DNA of 42,392 nt from Flavobacterium tiangeerense (GCF_007830355.1 NZ_VLKO01000014.1:1-42392), one strand, 5' to 3'. Shown: positions 7,664 through 16,754, counted from the first letter of the stretch. Notes: generated from the letters alone by a model not told the origin. A program made the numbers and translations.

Positions 7664-9010
7664 ATGGCTAAAATTTTGTTGATAGAGGATGATGTGCCTT
7701 TTTGTAAGTTAGTAGAAAAATTTCTAGTTAAAAAATCTTTTGAAGTAGTTACTGCATTTTCAGCTGCTGAAGCGAGGATTATATTGAAAACTAATGAATT
7801 TGACCTCGTAATCACAGATGTCAGACTACCAGATTTTGATGGAGTTTTACTTATGTCTGAAATAAAAGCAATCTTTCCTGACGTTCCCGTATTACTAATG
7901 ACTGGATATGCCGATGTGAGTACGGCAGTTAAAGCAATAAAAAATGGCGCAGCAGATTATATTTCGAAACCTTTTAATCCAGAGGAAGTTCTGTTAGTAA
8001 TTGCAAATGCATTGCGACAAGATGAAAATGTACTACCTACTACAACCGAAAAAATCCCTAAAAAAGTAAAACAACTTGTAGAGAAATCTAGTAATACTTT
8101 TGTAAAAGGCATTTCAACAGCTTCATTAAAGCTTGCAGAGTACATACAATTAGTAAGTCCCACTACGATGTCAGTATTGATTATTGGCGAAAGCGGAACT
8201 GGAAAAGAGGTGATCGCTAAAAGTATTCATGAAAATAGTGCCCGCAAAAACACCAATTTCATTGCTGTTGATTGTGGATCTATTCCAAAAGAGTTAGCAG
8301 CTAGTGAATTTTTTGGTCATGTAAAAGGTTCTTTTACAGGAGCTATTCATGATAAAATAGGTTTTTTTGAAGCTGCAAATAATGGAACCATTTTTTTAGA
8401 CGAAATAGGAAATCTATCCTATGAAAATCAAATACAGCTTTTACGAGCTTTACAAGAAAGAAAAATAAAACCTGTAGGAAGCAATAAAGAAATTGCTGTG
8501 GATATCCGAATTATTACTGCTACCAATGAAGACTTGAGGGAAGCGGTTAAGAAAGGAGATTTCCGAGAAGATTTGTACCATAGAATCAATGAGTTTTCTA
8601 TTCATTCTCCTTCTTTAGTAGAACGAAATGAAGATTTGATGTTGTTTGCAGACTTTTTTCTAGAAAAAGCAAATCAAGAACTACAAAAAAATGTCATTGG
8701 ATTTTCCCCAGAGGTCTTATGTATTTTTCAAAATTACAGATGGCCAGGAAATCTAAGAGAATTACAAAATTGCATTAAGCGCGCTACGCTTTTAACAGCG
8801 GGAGATTTTGTAGAGAAAGAAGCATTACCAGCTGAATTTTTTCAAAGTACAGGCAAGCTAAGTGATGAATTTTCGTTATCCGAAAACGAAAAGGAAGCTA
8901 TTCTAGAAGCCTTGTCCAGAACAAATAATAATAAAACAGAAGCGGCTAAATTGCTAAAAATCAATAGAAAAACATTGTATAATAAATTAAAGCTATACGA
9001 TATCAGTTAA
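7664..9010 (+). CDS. Sigma-54-dependent response regulator (NtrC type)
   Basis: This 448-residue protein has a receiver domain (about residues 1-120, phosphoacceptor Asp52 in VITDVRLPD), an AAA+ sigma-54 activator domain (about 145-380) and a Fis-type helix-turn-helix at the C-terminus (about 410-448, NNNKTEAAKLLKINRKTLYNKL reduced to its core KTEAAKLL). The Walker A motif is GESGTGKE (175-182), Walker B is GTIFLDEIG (241-249), and the sigma-54 contact loop is GSFTGA (222-227), a conservative variant of GAFTGA. It should open promoters with RpoN, which is encoded at 28942 in this window. The probable partner kinase is the convergent neighbour. Its target genes cannot be named; no convincing -24/-12 promoter was seen nearby. 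A box-like TAATTTAG lies at 7637-7644. Confidence 0.93.
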   Translation: MAKILLIEDDVPFCKLVEKFLVKKSFEVVTAFSAAEARIILKTNEFDLVITDVRLPDFDGVLLMSEIKAIFPDVPVLLMTGYADVSTAVKAIKNGAADYISKPFNPEEVLLVIANALRQDENVLPTTTEKIPKKVKQLVEKSSNTFVKGISTASLKLAEYIQLVSPTTMSVLIIGESGTGKEVIAKSIHENSARKNTNFIAVDCGSIPKELAASEFFGHVKGSFTGAIHDKIGFFEAANNGTIFLDEIGNLSYENQIQLLRALQERKIKPVGSNKEIAVDIRIITATNEDLREAVKKGDFREDLYHRINEFSIHSPSLVERNEDLMLFADFFLEKANQELQKNVIGFSPEVLCIFQNYRWPGNLRELQNCIKRATLLTAGDFVEKEALPAEFFQSTGKLSDEFSLSENEKEAILEALSRTNNNKTEAAKLLKINRKTLYNKLKLYDIS

Positions 9011-11442
9011 TGCAGTTCCTTGTTTAAAAGTGCAAAAAGTACCGGTATTTTATCTTTTAAATCCAGTACCAAAGCATGAAATTCTTCACTAGAAGTGTCT
9101 TTGTTTTCCAATTGGTCTAAAATATTACTAATGTGACCTGCTTTGATTTGCTTAAACATTGGATTCATTTTATGAGCAAGTTCGTTAGTCTCAATACGGT
9201 TGTTTTTGTGTACTGCTTGTTCTAATAAGGTCATATCTTCAAAGGTTCCAGACATGAAAGATTGCAAAATATCATTTAGAGCTTGAGTATCATTGGGTAA
9301 AAAAGCTTTCAGTTCTTTTAATGAATACAGTTTCTCAGGAGTTTTTATTTTTTTATTTTTTACTTTTTGGTTGGGAATTTCGCTGTTATTATAAATTGCA
9401 TGTATGGTATTAAGCAATACTTTTGGGGAATACGGTTTTCTTACCACTGTAATAAATCCAGCTTCTGTATAGTCGGCTAGACTCAAATCATTTCTACCGG
9501 TAACGGCAATAATAGGTTGCTTATCATAATTAGTTTTTGGGGCATTCTGTAATTCTTTGATAAACAAAAATCCATCCATAACAGGCATTTGAATGTCGGT
9601 TATAATTAGGTCAAATGCTTGGTTTGCAATCCAGTTCAGTGCCTCAGTTGCCTTGCCAAAAGGATGTACGTCAAAGTTATGTTGTTGCAGTACGTCGGTT
9701 GTTAATTGCAATAAGTTATGATCGTCATCAATAAGTACCGCAATTCGTTTGCTTTGCAATTCGTTTGCTGTAAAAGATAAATGATCTAGCGTTGTCGTGT
9801 CATATTGCAACGGAATTTGAATTTCGAAGATACTTCCTTTACCTAATTCACTTTTTAAGTTTAAATCACCACCTAAAATACTAGCCATTTTTTTAGAGAT
9901 GGTTAGGCCAAGGCCGGTTCCGCCATATTTTTTTTCAATTTGATCGTCTGCTTGTGTAAATTCTTCAAAAATTAATTTTTGATTTTTTGTCGCTATTCCT
10001 ATTCCTGAATCCTCGATTAGGATTGTAATTATTTTGGAATTTCTGTTTGCTTTTGCGGTAATTTTAATAAAACCTTTTTCAGTAAACTTGAAAGCATTCC
10101 CTACGATGTTTGATATTATTTGTCGCAATCTAAAAGGGTCTCCAATTATTCTTTGTTCTAAATCCGAATCAATATCCAGTAGCAATTCTATTTTTTTATG
10201 AGCGTAAACGGCTTGTATGCTGGTACTGATTTCTTTTATACTTTCAGGCAGTGAAAAAGGGATTTTCTCAATAGTAATTTTTCCAGCTTCAATTTGAGTG
10301 AAATCCAGCAAGTCTTGAACTAGTTTAGAAATATAGTCAGATGATCCCTTTATGTTTTTGGTAAAATGTAATTGTTTCGAGCTTAAGTCTGAGTTTCCTA
10401 ATAATTCTGTATAGCCTACAATGGTGCTCAATGGGGTTTTTAAGTCGTGACTCACTGTAGAAATCAGTTGTTCTCTGCTGCTAATTAGTTTTTTTGCCTT
10501 GAGATTAGCAGTTTCTAATTGTTTTTTATAGGACTGTGTTTTTGAAAAATCATTCAAAATAAGAATTAAAAATAAGAGTGTCAATACCAGCCCAATAATA
10601 GCTGCACTCGTGACTATTTGATTGGTTTTTTGTAATGATTTTTCTCTTTCGGTAAAGTTTTTCGCTGTTTTCGCAATAATTTCTCTTTCAATTGTTTCAA
10701 GTACTTTGCGCAATTGTTCAGAAATAGAAAGTCCGTTTTGAAGTAGTTTATTTTCCTCTAGGATCAGTAAATTTTTTTTATTTGCGGTCTCCGTTTTTAC
10801 TTGATTTAAAAGCATTTTTGAAGTACTAATAATAGAGTCTGATTCTTTTTTGCTTAAAGTGTTGCTACTATCATCAGGGATATTTTGGTTTAAATAAGCA
10901 ACATATTTTTTTAAAACATTGCGCTGATAATCTGCCATTTCCGCTGGATTTTTTACAAAATCTTCTAATTGTAGCTTCCGCATGGAAGATTCCATTTTTG
11001 TCAAGTCGGTTATGGCACTGCTAACAGCGGTTTCATCTTCGGTTTTATTTTTTATGGCTTTTAACTGTAGAATGTTTTGGGTTTTTTTAGACAACAAAAT
11101 CTGAACACTATTCAGCAATTGTACTTGGTCTGGCGTAGACACAGCAGTTTTCAAGGAGTCAATTGCAATGGTCAAGGATCTGGTTTTAGCTACGTACTGC
11201 TTAAAATCAGTTTCTGAATCAGACTGAATGGCTATTCGAGCCAAACTTTCTGTTTTGTATAAGTCAGATAATACAGTACTAACTTTTAATACAGCATCAT
11301 TTTTATCAGAAATACTTTTTTCAGGTCGAGTGAAACTTTTATTTTCGGAGTATAAAAACCACCCAACACTACCAAAGAGGAGTACTAACAGAAGGTAGCC
11401 TAGAAAAACTTTTACAGGGATGTAGCTTTTTTTTTGATCCAT
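9007..11442 (-). CDS. Hybrid sensor histidine kinase with receiver and HPt-like domains
   Basis: With the ATG at 11442 the protein has 811 residues. It has a transmembrane helix near the N-terminus (about 12-32), a helical extracytoplasmic sensor region of about 240 residues, a second helix (about 276-298), HisKA with the phosphorylated His332 in STVSHDLKTPLS, a HATPase (NIVGNAFKF, DSGIGIA, GGTGLGLTI), a receiver (LIITDIQMPVMDG, about 560-690) and a C-terminal HPt-like domain with His757 in NELAHKMNPMF. This gives a complete His-Asp-His relay in one protein, with the convergent regulator the likely final Asp. The seven residues before the chosen start would begin at a TTG inside the promoter-like TATCTTGC. 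Its stop overlaps that of the regulator in one TTAA. The signal it senses is unknown. Confidence 0.92.
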   Translation of the reverse strand: MDQKKSYIPVKVFLGYLLLVLLFGSVGWFLYSENKSFTRPEKSISDKNDAVLKVSTVLSDLYKTESLARIAIQSDSETDFKQYVAKTRSLTIAIDSLKTAVSTPDQVQLLNSVQILLSKKTQNILQLKAIKNKTEDETAVSSAITDLTKMESSMRKLQLEDFVKNPAEMADYQRNVLKKYVAYLNQNIPDDSSNTLSKKESDSIISTSKMLLNQVKTETANKKNLLILEENKLLQNGLSISEQLRKVLETIEREIIAKTAKNFTEREKSLQKTNQIVTSAAIIGLVLTLLFLILILNDFSKTQSYKKQLETANLKAKKLISSREQLISTVSHDLKTPLSTIVGYTELLGNSDLSSKQLHFTKNIKGSSDYISKLVQDLLDFTQIEAGKITIEKIPFSLPESIKEISTSIQAVYAHKKIELLLDIDSDLEQRIIGDPFRLRQIISNIVGNAFKFTEKGFIKITAKANRNSKIITILIEDSGIGIATKNQKLIFEEFTQADDQIEKKYGGTGLGLTISKKMASILGGDLNLKSELGKGSIFEIQIPLQYDTTTLDHLSFTANELQSKRIAVLIDDDHNLLQLTTDVLQQHNFDVHPFGKATEALNWIANQAFDLIITDIQMPVMDGFLFIKELQNAPKTNYDKQPIIAVTGRNDLSLADYTEAGFITVVRKPYSPKVLLNTIHAIYNNSEIPNQKVKNKKIKTPEKLYSLKELKAFLPNDTQALNDILQSFMSGTFEDMTLLEQAVHKNNRIETNELAHKMNPMFKQIKAGHISNILDQLENKDTSSEEFHALVLDLKDKIPVLFALLNKELH

Positions 11443-11512
11443 TTTCAAAGTTAAAAATTGCAAGATACATTATAGTTAAGATAATCAAAATATTCAAAAT
11501 CGTAACTAAAAA

Positions 11513-11538
11513 AAAACCTCACTGGGAGGTGAGGTTTT
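11513..11538 (-). terminator. Terminator after the S9 peptidase gene
   Basis: A stem CCTCAC (11517-11522)/GTGAGG (11529-11534) is extended by A/T pairs. On the minus strand it is followed by a long T run, so it ends the gene whose stop is at 11554. Confidence 0.8.
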
Positions 11539-11553
11539 TACTTGTACTATTAT

Positions 11554-13455
11554 TTATAGAGTTTCTTTAAGCCATTTGAAAAATTCAGTTTGCCAAACTA
11601 AAGCGTTTTGAGGTTTTAAAACCCAGTGGTTTTCTTCGGGGAAATAGACAAACCTACTTTTTAAACCGCGTAGTTGAGCCGCCTGGAAAGCTTCTTGTCC
11701 TTGTCCTATTGGTACACGAAAGTCTTTTCCACCTTGAATGATTAAAATAGGTTTGTTCCATTTTTCTACTAAATTCATCGGGTTGAATGTGGTGTATGTT
11801 TTTTGAGCAGTGGCATTGTTTTTTTCCCAATACGCTCCACCAAAATCCCAATTGCTAAAGAAAACTTCTTCTGTTGTCCCAAACATGCTTTGAGTATTGT
11901 ATACGCCATCATGGGCAATAAATGTTTTGAAACGGTTGTTGTGAATTCCTGCCAAATAAAAAACAGAATACCCACCATAGCTCGCTCCCACACATCCTAA
12001 TCTAGTTTTGTCTACGTAATTTTCTTTGGCCACAGCATCAATTGCTGATAGGTAATCATCCATAACCTGTCCGCCCCAGTCCTTACTGATTTCCTCATTC
12101 CAAGCCACTCCATGACCCGGCATGCCACGACGATTAGGAGCTACCACGATATATCCATTAGCCGCCATTAATTGTAAATTCCATCTGTAGGAATAAAATT
12201 GAGTCAATGCAGATTGTGGTCCGCCTTGGCAATACAAGAGTGTCGGGTATTTTTTTGAAGCGTCAAAATTAGGAGGAAGTACCACCCAAACTAACATTTT
12301 TTTACCATCTGTAGTGTTTACATATCGTTTCTCTGTTTTGCTTAGCGCCAAAGTGGAGTACGTAGCTGTATTAACATTCGATAGTTGTTTCCACGTGTTT
12401 TTACTCAAATTATAAGAATATATTTCTGAAGCATGATTCATATCGGTGCGTGTCACGAGAATGTTTTTACTGGTTAAACCAATAAGATCATTCACATCGA
12501 AATCACCTTCAGTTAGTTGACGAACTGTTATGGCAATGCGTGTTGCGCCAGGAAAATTCACTTCAAAAAGCTGTTTTGTCCCATCAATTGGGGCTACAAA
12601 ATAAACTTTCTTTCCATCAGCACTCCACATGTAATGATCCACTGTGCCATCCCAATTTGCGGTAAGGTTTATTTTTATTCCTTTAAAGAGAACAATGATG
12701 TCATTTTTGTCCGCTTCATAGCCATCGCGTTTCATTTGTAGCCATGTTAAATTTCCGCTTGGTGAGAACTGTGGAGTAGTGTCATAACCTTGGTTTTCTT
12801 CGGTTATGTTTGTAGTTTTTTTTGACTCTAGATTGTACTCAAAGATATTGGTGTTGGTAGAAATAGCATATTCAGTCCCCGCTTTTTTCTTGCACACGTA
12901 ATAAATATTTTTGCTGTCAGGCGACCAAATATAATCTTCGTCACCACCAAAAGGTTTTTGTGGACTATCAAAGTTTTCTCCTTCTTGGATGTCAATTCCT
13001 AGCGTTCCATCCTTATTTTCTTTAAAAAAAACATGGTTGTATTTGCCTTCATTCCAAGTGTCCCAATGGCGGTAATTCAATCCATCGTAGATTTGTACCT
13101 CTGATTTTTGAAGTTCTGGATAAAAATCTTTTCCGTGCACTTTTTCAACTTTTACCTCTTCGTGATACATTACGTATTTCCCATCTGGCGAAATATTTTT
13201 GTCTTTCAGAATGTCTTTTGTGTCTTTAATTTCAGTAGGATTTCCACCCTGTAAGGGAAGCGCATACATTTTTGATTCCGATTTATTGTCTAAAACAGAA
13301 GGGGTGCTTACTTTGTAAATCACATTTTTGCCATCTAAGGAGATTCCTAGAGGGGTTACTCGACCTAGTTTCCAGAGTAATTCTGGAGTCATTGTATTTT
13401 GTGCCATTGTATTTAAACTGATCATTACTAAGGATATAAAAAGTGTTTTTTTCAT
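11554..13455 (-). CDS. Secreted S9 family serine peptidase
   Basis: This 633-residue protein has a signal peptide (MKKTLFISLVMISLNTMAQ), a central WD40-like beta-propeller built from repeats with the pattern SPDGKYV, WSPDSKNIYYV and WSADGKKVYFV, and a C-terminal alpha/beta-hydrolase peptidase domain (about 390-633). The catalytic triad is visible: Ser492 in GASYGGYS, Asp578 in GGKDFRVP and His610 in EENHWVLKP. It belongs to the prolyl oligopeptidase/acylaminoacyl-peptidase/DPP-like group and probably trims peptides in the periplasm or at the cell surface; exact specificity cannot be read from the sequence. It stands alone on the minus strand with its own terminator. A near-consensus box (TATTTTTA) lies upstream at 13481-13488. 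Confidence 0.93.
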   Translation of the reverse strand: MKKTLFISLVMISLNTMAQNTMTPELLWKLGRVTPLGISLDGKNVIYKVSTPSVLDNKSESKMYALPLQGGNPTEIKDTKDILKDKNISPDGKYVMYHEEVKVEKVHGKDFYPELQKSEVQIYDGLNYRHWDTWNEGKYNHVFFKENKDGTLGIDIQEGENFDSPQKPFGGDEDYIWSPDSKNIYYVCKKKAGTEYAISTNTNIFEYNLESKKTTNITEENQGYDTTPQFSPSGNLTWLQMKRDGYEADKNDIIVLFKGIKINLTANWDGTVDHYMWSADGKKVYFVAPIDGTKQLFEVNFPGATRIAITVRQLTEGDFDVNDLIGLTSKNILVTRTDMNHASEIYSYNLSKNTWKQLSNVNTATYSTLALSKTEKRYVNTTDGKKMLVWVVLPPNFDASKKYPTLLYCQGGPQSALTQFYSYRWNLQLMAANGYIVVAPNRRGMPGHGVAWNEEISKDWGGQVMDDYLSAIDAVAKENYVDKTRLGCVGASYGGYSVFYLAGIHNNRFKTFIAHDGVYNTQSMFGTTEEVFFSNWDFGGAYWEKNNATAQKTYTTFNPMNLVEKWNKPILIIQGGKDFRVPIGQGQEAFQAAQLRGLKSRFVYFPEENHWVLKPQNALVWQTEFFKWLKETL

Positions 13456-13530
13456 GAGTAAAATTGCTTTTTTAGGATGTTAAAAATAGCTCTTTTTTTC
13501 CGATTTTAGTCTTGTTGAGTAGTGTTTTTT

Positions 13531-13633
13531 AGCCCCGATAGAAGTGAAAATCCTTTCTAGTTCTCTACTTGTTTCAGGATTCGGAAACAAGTAGAGGACT
13601 AGAAAGATTGAAACGGATAGCGGGATTAGCTCC
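13531..13633 (+). repeat. Structured intergenic repeat, copy 1 (possible Flavo-1-type RNA)
   Basis: The element begins AGCCCCGATAGAA and ends ATAGCGGGATTAGCTCC. Ends pair: AGC/GCT and CCCG/CGGG, then AATC (13549-13552) with GATT (13606-13609), TTTCTAG with CTAGAAA, and a distal stem of 13 bp (13563-13575 with 13584-13596) around an eight-base loop. The copy at 27203-27283 has the same ends and the AATC/GATT pair but a different distal stem that still pairs. Both lie on the plus strand about 30-100 bases before a plus-strand gene. Rfam contains a Flavo-1 RNA motif from flavobacteria; I suspect, but cannot confirm, that this is it. Confidence 0.7.
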
Positions 13634-13665
13634 AAAAAAGTATTATTTTTATAAAAAATTTCGAA

Positions 13666-14778
13666 ATGGACTTGAGTTATTGGGAATTAAAAAATTGGTT
13701 TACCAATGTAGATTATACCATTGTAGGCAGCGGAATAGTGGGCTTGCATGCGGGCTTACGCTTGCGCGAAAAGTTTCCAGACAGCAAGATATTAGTTTTA
13801 GAAAAAGGGGTTTTGCCACAGGGAGCAAGCACTAAGAATGCTGGTTTTGCTTGTTTTGGTAGCCTTTCGGAGATTATAGACGATTTAAGAACACATACAG
13901 AGGAAGAAGTTGTTCAATTGATACAGAAAAGATGGCAAGGACTTCAATTATTGAGAAACAAACTTGGGGATGCTACCATTGATTTTAATCCTCATGGTGG
14001 TTATGAGCTTTTTCTAGAAGGAGACCAAGATGTTTTTCAGGACTGTTTGGGGAAACTTCCTTTTATCAATGAAATTTTAAAGCCTTTGTTTAAATCGGAT
14101 GTTTTTGCAAAAGAAATAGATCGTTTTGGATTCAAAGGAATACATGAATACCTTATTTTTAATCCTTTTGAGGCACAAATTGATACCGGAAAAATGATGC
14201 ATGCTTTGCTCAAAGAGGCAATAGCAAAGAACATTTTAATCCTTAACACACAAACGGTTACCGATTTTCATGACGCTGGAAACCAGGTTACTGTAGCTTT
14301 AGGATCGTTTAGTTTTAGTACTAAGAAATTGTTTTTTGCTACTAATGGTTTTGCTCAAAAATTAACGCAAAATGCGGTACAACCAGCAAGAGCTCAGGTT
14401 GTAATTACAGAGCCGATAGCTGATTTAGATATTAGGGGTACTTTTCATTTAGACCGAGGTTATTATTATTTTAGGAATATTGACAATAGGATTTTATTAG
14501 GTGGTGGCAGAAATCTAGATTTTGCAACAGAAAACACCACTGAATTTGGTCAGACAGAAATTGTACAAAAAAAATTGGAACAACTCTTAAAAGAAGTAAT
14601 TTTGCCAAATCATGATTTTAAAATAGCGTATAGCTGGAGTGGAATCATGGGAATAGGAACAAGTAAAAACCCCATTGTTTCGGCTCTTTCTGACAACGTA
14701 TATTGCGGTGTGCGTCTAGGAGGAATGGGTGTGGCAATAGGAAGTTTAATAGGTACAGAATTAGCAGATTTATTATAA
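13666..14778 (+). CDS. FAD-dependent oxidoreductase, DAO family
   Basis: This 370-residue protein carries an N-terminal dinucleotide-binding motif (TIVGSGIVGLHAGLRL, about residues 18-33), the FAD-ribose acidic end (ILVLEKG), GASTKNAGFACFGSLSE, and a C-terminal flavin motif (GVRLGGMGVAIG). The whole pattern is that of D-amino acid dehydrogenases, glycine or sarcosine oxidases, which oxidise a secondary or primary amine and pass electrons onward. The substrate is unknown. It starts about 30 bases after a structured repeat, and its stop overlaps the mtgA start (TAATG), so the two are translationally coupled. Confidence 0.88.
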   Translation: MDLSYWELKNWFTNVDYTIVGSGIVGLHAGLRLREKFPDSKILVLEKGVLPQGASTKNAGFACFGSLSEIIDDLRTHTEEEVVQLIQKRWQGLQLLRNKLGDATIDFNPHGGYELFLEGDQDVFQDCLGKLPFINEILKPLFKSDVFAKEIDRFGFKGIHEYLIFNPFEAQIDTGKMMHALLKEAIAKNILILNTQTVTDFHDAGNQVTVALGSFSFSTKKLFFATNGFAQKLTQNAVQPARAQVVITEPIADLDIRGTFHLDRGYYYFRNIDNRILLGGGRNLDFATENTTEFGQTEIVQKKLEQLLKEVILPNHDFKIAYSWSGIMGIGTSKNPIVSALSDNVYCGVRLGGMGVAIGSLIGTELADLL

Positions 14779-15524
14779 TGGGAACACGAATTACACCAAA
14801 AAAATCCAAACAACCCGTCAAAAAAAACACAAGTTCTATTGGCAGTAAGATCAGTAGGTTTTTGCTCAAAGTATTGCTTTGGTTTTTTGGGCTATCTCTT
14901 TTTTTTGTGGTTTTTTTCAAGTTTGTTCCTGTGCCCTTTACGCCGTTGATGGTCATACGAGTAATTGAAAATAAAGTTGCTGGCAAGGAAGTTTTTTTTA
15001 GTCACGACTGGGAGCCCATTGAGAATATTTCCATGAATTTACAAAAAGCTGTTATTGCTAGTGAGGATGGGACGTTTTTGACGCACAATGGTTTTGATTT
15101 TGTTGCCATGCAAAAAGCCTATAAAAGTAACGAGAGAGGTCGCCGTATAAAAGGGGGTAGCACCATATCCCAACAAACTGCAAAAAATGTATTTTTATGG
15201 CAAGGCCGTAGTTATTTGCGAAAAGGTTTAGAAGCTTATTTCACGGTTTTGATTGAACTAATATGGGGCAAAGAACGCATTATGGAGGTTTACCTGAACA
15301 GTATAGAAATGGGTAATGGTGTTTACGGAGCGCAAGCTGCAGCAGAACACTGGTACCGAAAAGGAGCTTCAAGCATGACCCCGAAGCAAGCCGCAGGTAT
15401 TGCTGCCATATTACCTAACCCGCGTAAGTACTCAGCAACAAGTTCCTCAACGTATATTAATAACCGAAAGGCTAAAATTGTTAGGATTATGAGAACTGTA
15501 GGTAAAGTCAATTATCCTAAGTAG
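14778..15524 (+). CDS. mtgA: Monofunctional peptidoglycan glycosyltransferase
   Basis: MtgA polymerises lipid II glycan chains at the outer face of the inner membrane. The product is 248 residues from the ATG at 14778 (an upstream in-frame extension belongs to the preceding gene's reading region). It has a basic N-terminus, one transmembrane helix (about 28-48), and a GT51 domain with the catalytic Glu96 in ASEDGTF, KGGSTISQQTAKN, and KERIMEVYLNSIEMG. No transpeptidase domain is present, so it is not a bifunctional PBP. It overlaps the oxidoreductase stop by one base and ends with a terminator. Confidence 0.95.
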   Translation: MGTRITPKKSKQPVKKNTSSIGSKISRFLLKVLLWFFGLSLFFVVFFKFVPVPFTPLMVIRVIENKVAGKEVFFSHDWEPIENISMNLQKAVIASEDGTFLTHNGFDFVAMQKAYKSNERGRRIKGGSTISQQTAKNVFLWQGRSYLRKGLEAYFTVLIELIWGKERIMEVYLNSIEMGNGVYGAQAAAEHWYRKGASSMTPKQAAGIAAILPNPRKYSATSSSTYINNRKAKIVRIMRTVGKVNYPK

Positions 15525-15554
15525 GTCTTGAGGTTATTGCTTAGATTAAAAAAT

Positions 15555-15591
15555 ACCGTAATAGCTGGTTAGTAGTTATTACGGTTTTTTT
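15555..15591 (+). terminator. Terminator after mtgA
   Basis: A perfect 9-bp stem (ACCGTAATA at 15555-15563, TATTACGGT at 15577-15585) followed by a T run to 15591. Confidence 0.9.
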
Positions 15592-15636
15592 GTGTTTTGA
15601 AATCAAAAAAACTTTAATATTAAAGTGAAATAAAAT

Positions 15637-15664
15637 AAAAAAGCCTCACATTGCTGCAAGGCTT
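15637..15664 (-). terminator. Terminator of the tRNA-Ala gene
   Basis: AAGCCT (15641-15646) pairs with AGGCTT (15659-15664). On the minus strand the stem is followed by T residues interrupted by single A, nine bases past the tRNA 3' end. Confidence 0.7.
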
Positions 15665-15673
15665 GAATTTTAC

Positions 15674-15750
15674 TGGTGGAGAATATCGGATTCGAACCGA
15701 TCACCTCTTGCCTGCCAGGCAAGCGCTCTAGCCAAATGAGCTAATCCCCC
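15674..15750 (-). tRNA. tRNA-Ala (anticodon GGC)
   Basis: The minus strand folds into a full cloverleaf of 77 bases with CCA encoded. The acceptor arm pairs GGGGGAT with ATTCTCC (two G-T pairs), the D arm contains AGCTCATTTGGCTAGAGC, the anticodon loop is CTGGCAG on a CTTGC/GCAAG stem, and the T loop is TTCGAAT within ATCGGTTCGAATCCGAT. The GGC anticodon reads alanine codons GCC and GCU. Confidence 0.95.
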
Positions 15751-15869
15751 AAGGAGTGCGCAAATATACTATTTAAATCTACCAAAAAACAAATTTTAAA
15801 GACAAATTCATTCTTACAAGGAGTTGATGAATTCCGCATTACTTTTTTTAACTTTACCCAAAAAAAAGT

Positions 15870-16637
15870 ATGATTTCTGAAAACGCAATGGGTTCCTTAG
15901 AGACCAGCATCAATAATAGAGTAGCAACGGTAACTTTTAGTCATCCCTCGAGTAACTCCTTTCCAAGAGAACTATTAAATCGTTTAACAGCTGAATTTAG
16001 CACATTAGACCAAAACCCAAATGTGTCTGTAATTGTGATTCAAAGTAGTGGTACTGGAGCATTTTGTGCAGGCGCTTCTTTTGATGAGTTGCTTGCGGTA
16101 CAAGATGAGGTTGCTGGTACGCATTTTTTCTCTGGTTTTGCAAACTTGATAAATGCCATGCGCAACTGTTCTAAGCTTATTATTGGTAGAGTGCATGGGA
16201 AAGCAGTGGGAGGTGGAGTAGGAATTGCATCGGCTTGTGATTACGTGATGGCTACGCAGCATGCTGCAATTAAATTATCAGAACTTGCTATAGGAATAGG
16301 GCCGTTTGTAATTGAACCTACTGTGACCCGAAAAATAGGTAAAACAGCTATGTCCGAAATGACTCTTGCAGCACAGGAATGGAAGTCGGCTGAATGGGCG
16401 AAATTAAAAGGGCTATATGCCGTAGTTTGTGACAGTATAGAGGAGCTGGATCTTGCAGTAAGTAACTTTAGCAACACTTTATCTAGCTATAATCCTCAGG
16501 CATTGCTGGAAATGAAAAAAGTACTGTGGGAGGGAACGCAACATTGGGACACGCTTTTATTGGATCGTGCTGCTATTTCGGGGAAATTAGTTCTTTCTGA
16601 TTTTACAAAAAATGCTTTGGCACAGTTTAAAAAATAG
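15870..16637 (+). CDS. Enoyl-CoA hydratase/isomerase family protein
   Basis: This 255-residue crotonase-fold protein has the oxyanion-hole segments GAFCAGASFDEL (about residues 60-72) and HGKAVGGGVGIASACDYVMA (about 110-130), then LSELAIGIGPFVIEP with one of the usual acidic catalytic positions occupied by Glu in SELAIG. It acts on an acyl-CoA thioester; substrate and pathway (beta-oxidation, amino acid breakdown or other) cannot be fixed. The second methionine (MGSLETS) six codons in is an alternative start. It is a single-gene unit ending in a strong terminator; no other acyl-CoA genes are adjacent. Confidence 0.9.
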   Translation: MISENAMGSLETSINNRVATVTFSHPSSNSFPRELLNRLTAEFSTLDQNPNVSVIVIQSSGTGAFCAGASFDELLAVQDEVAGTHFFSGFANLINAMRNCSKLIIGRVHGKAVGGGVGIASACDYVMATQHAAIKLSELAIGIGPFVIEPTVTRKIGKTAMSEMTLAAQEWKSAEWAKLKGLYAVVCDSIEELDLAVSNFSNTLSSYNPQALLEMKKVLWEGTQHWDTLLLDRAAISGKLVLSDFTKNALAQFKK

Positions 16638-16691
16638 AATTAAGTAAGGAGTCATTCAAATTAATGAGTTTGTATCTCAAGATAAAATAGC

Positions 16692-16724
16692 AAAACCCCC
16701 GAAAATTATTTTTCGGGGGTTTTT
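16692..16724. terminator. Bidirectional terminator between the crotonase and PIDD protein genes
   Basis: A long stem of AAAACCCCCGAAAA against its complement (about 16709-16724) with A and T runs on both sides, serving the plus-strand gene ending at 16637 and the minus-strand gene ending at 16755. Confidence 0.9.
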
Positions 16725-16754
16725 ATTGGGTTACAGTTTTAAAATCAACTCTAT

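Noticed and set aside
13569..13835. ORF of 88 codons across the structured repeat and the start of the FAD oxidoreductase gene
   Set aside because: It begins inside a hairpin loop, overlaps the oxidoreductase in another frame, and its product resembles no family.
14703..14777. N-terminal extension of mtgA
   Set aside because: The 25 extra residues are basic and overlap the oxidoreductase; the ATG in TAATG gives a typical start and explains coupling.
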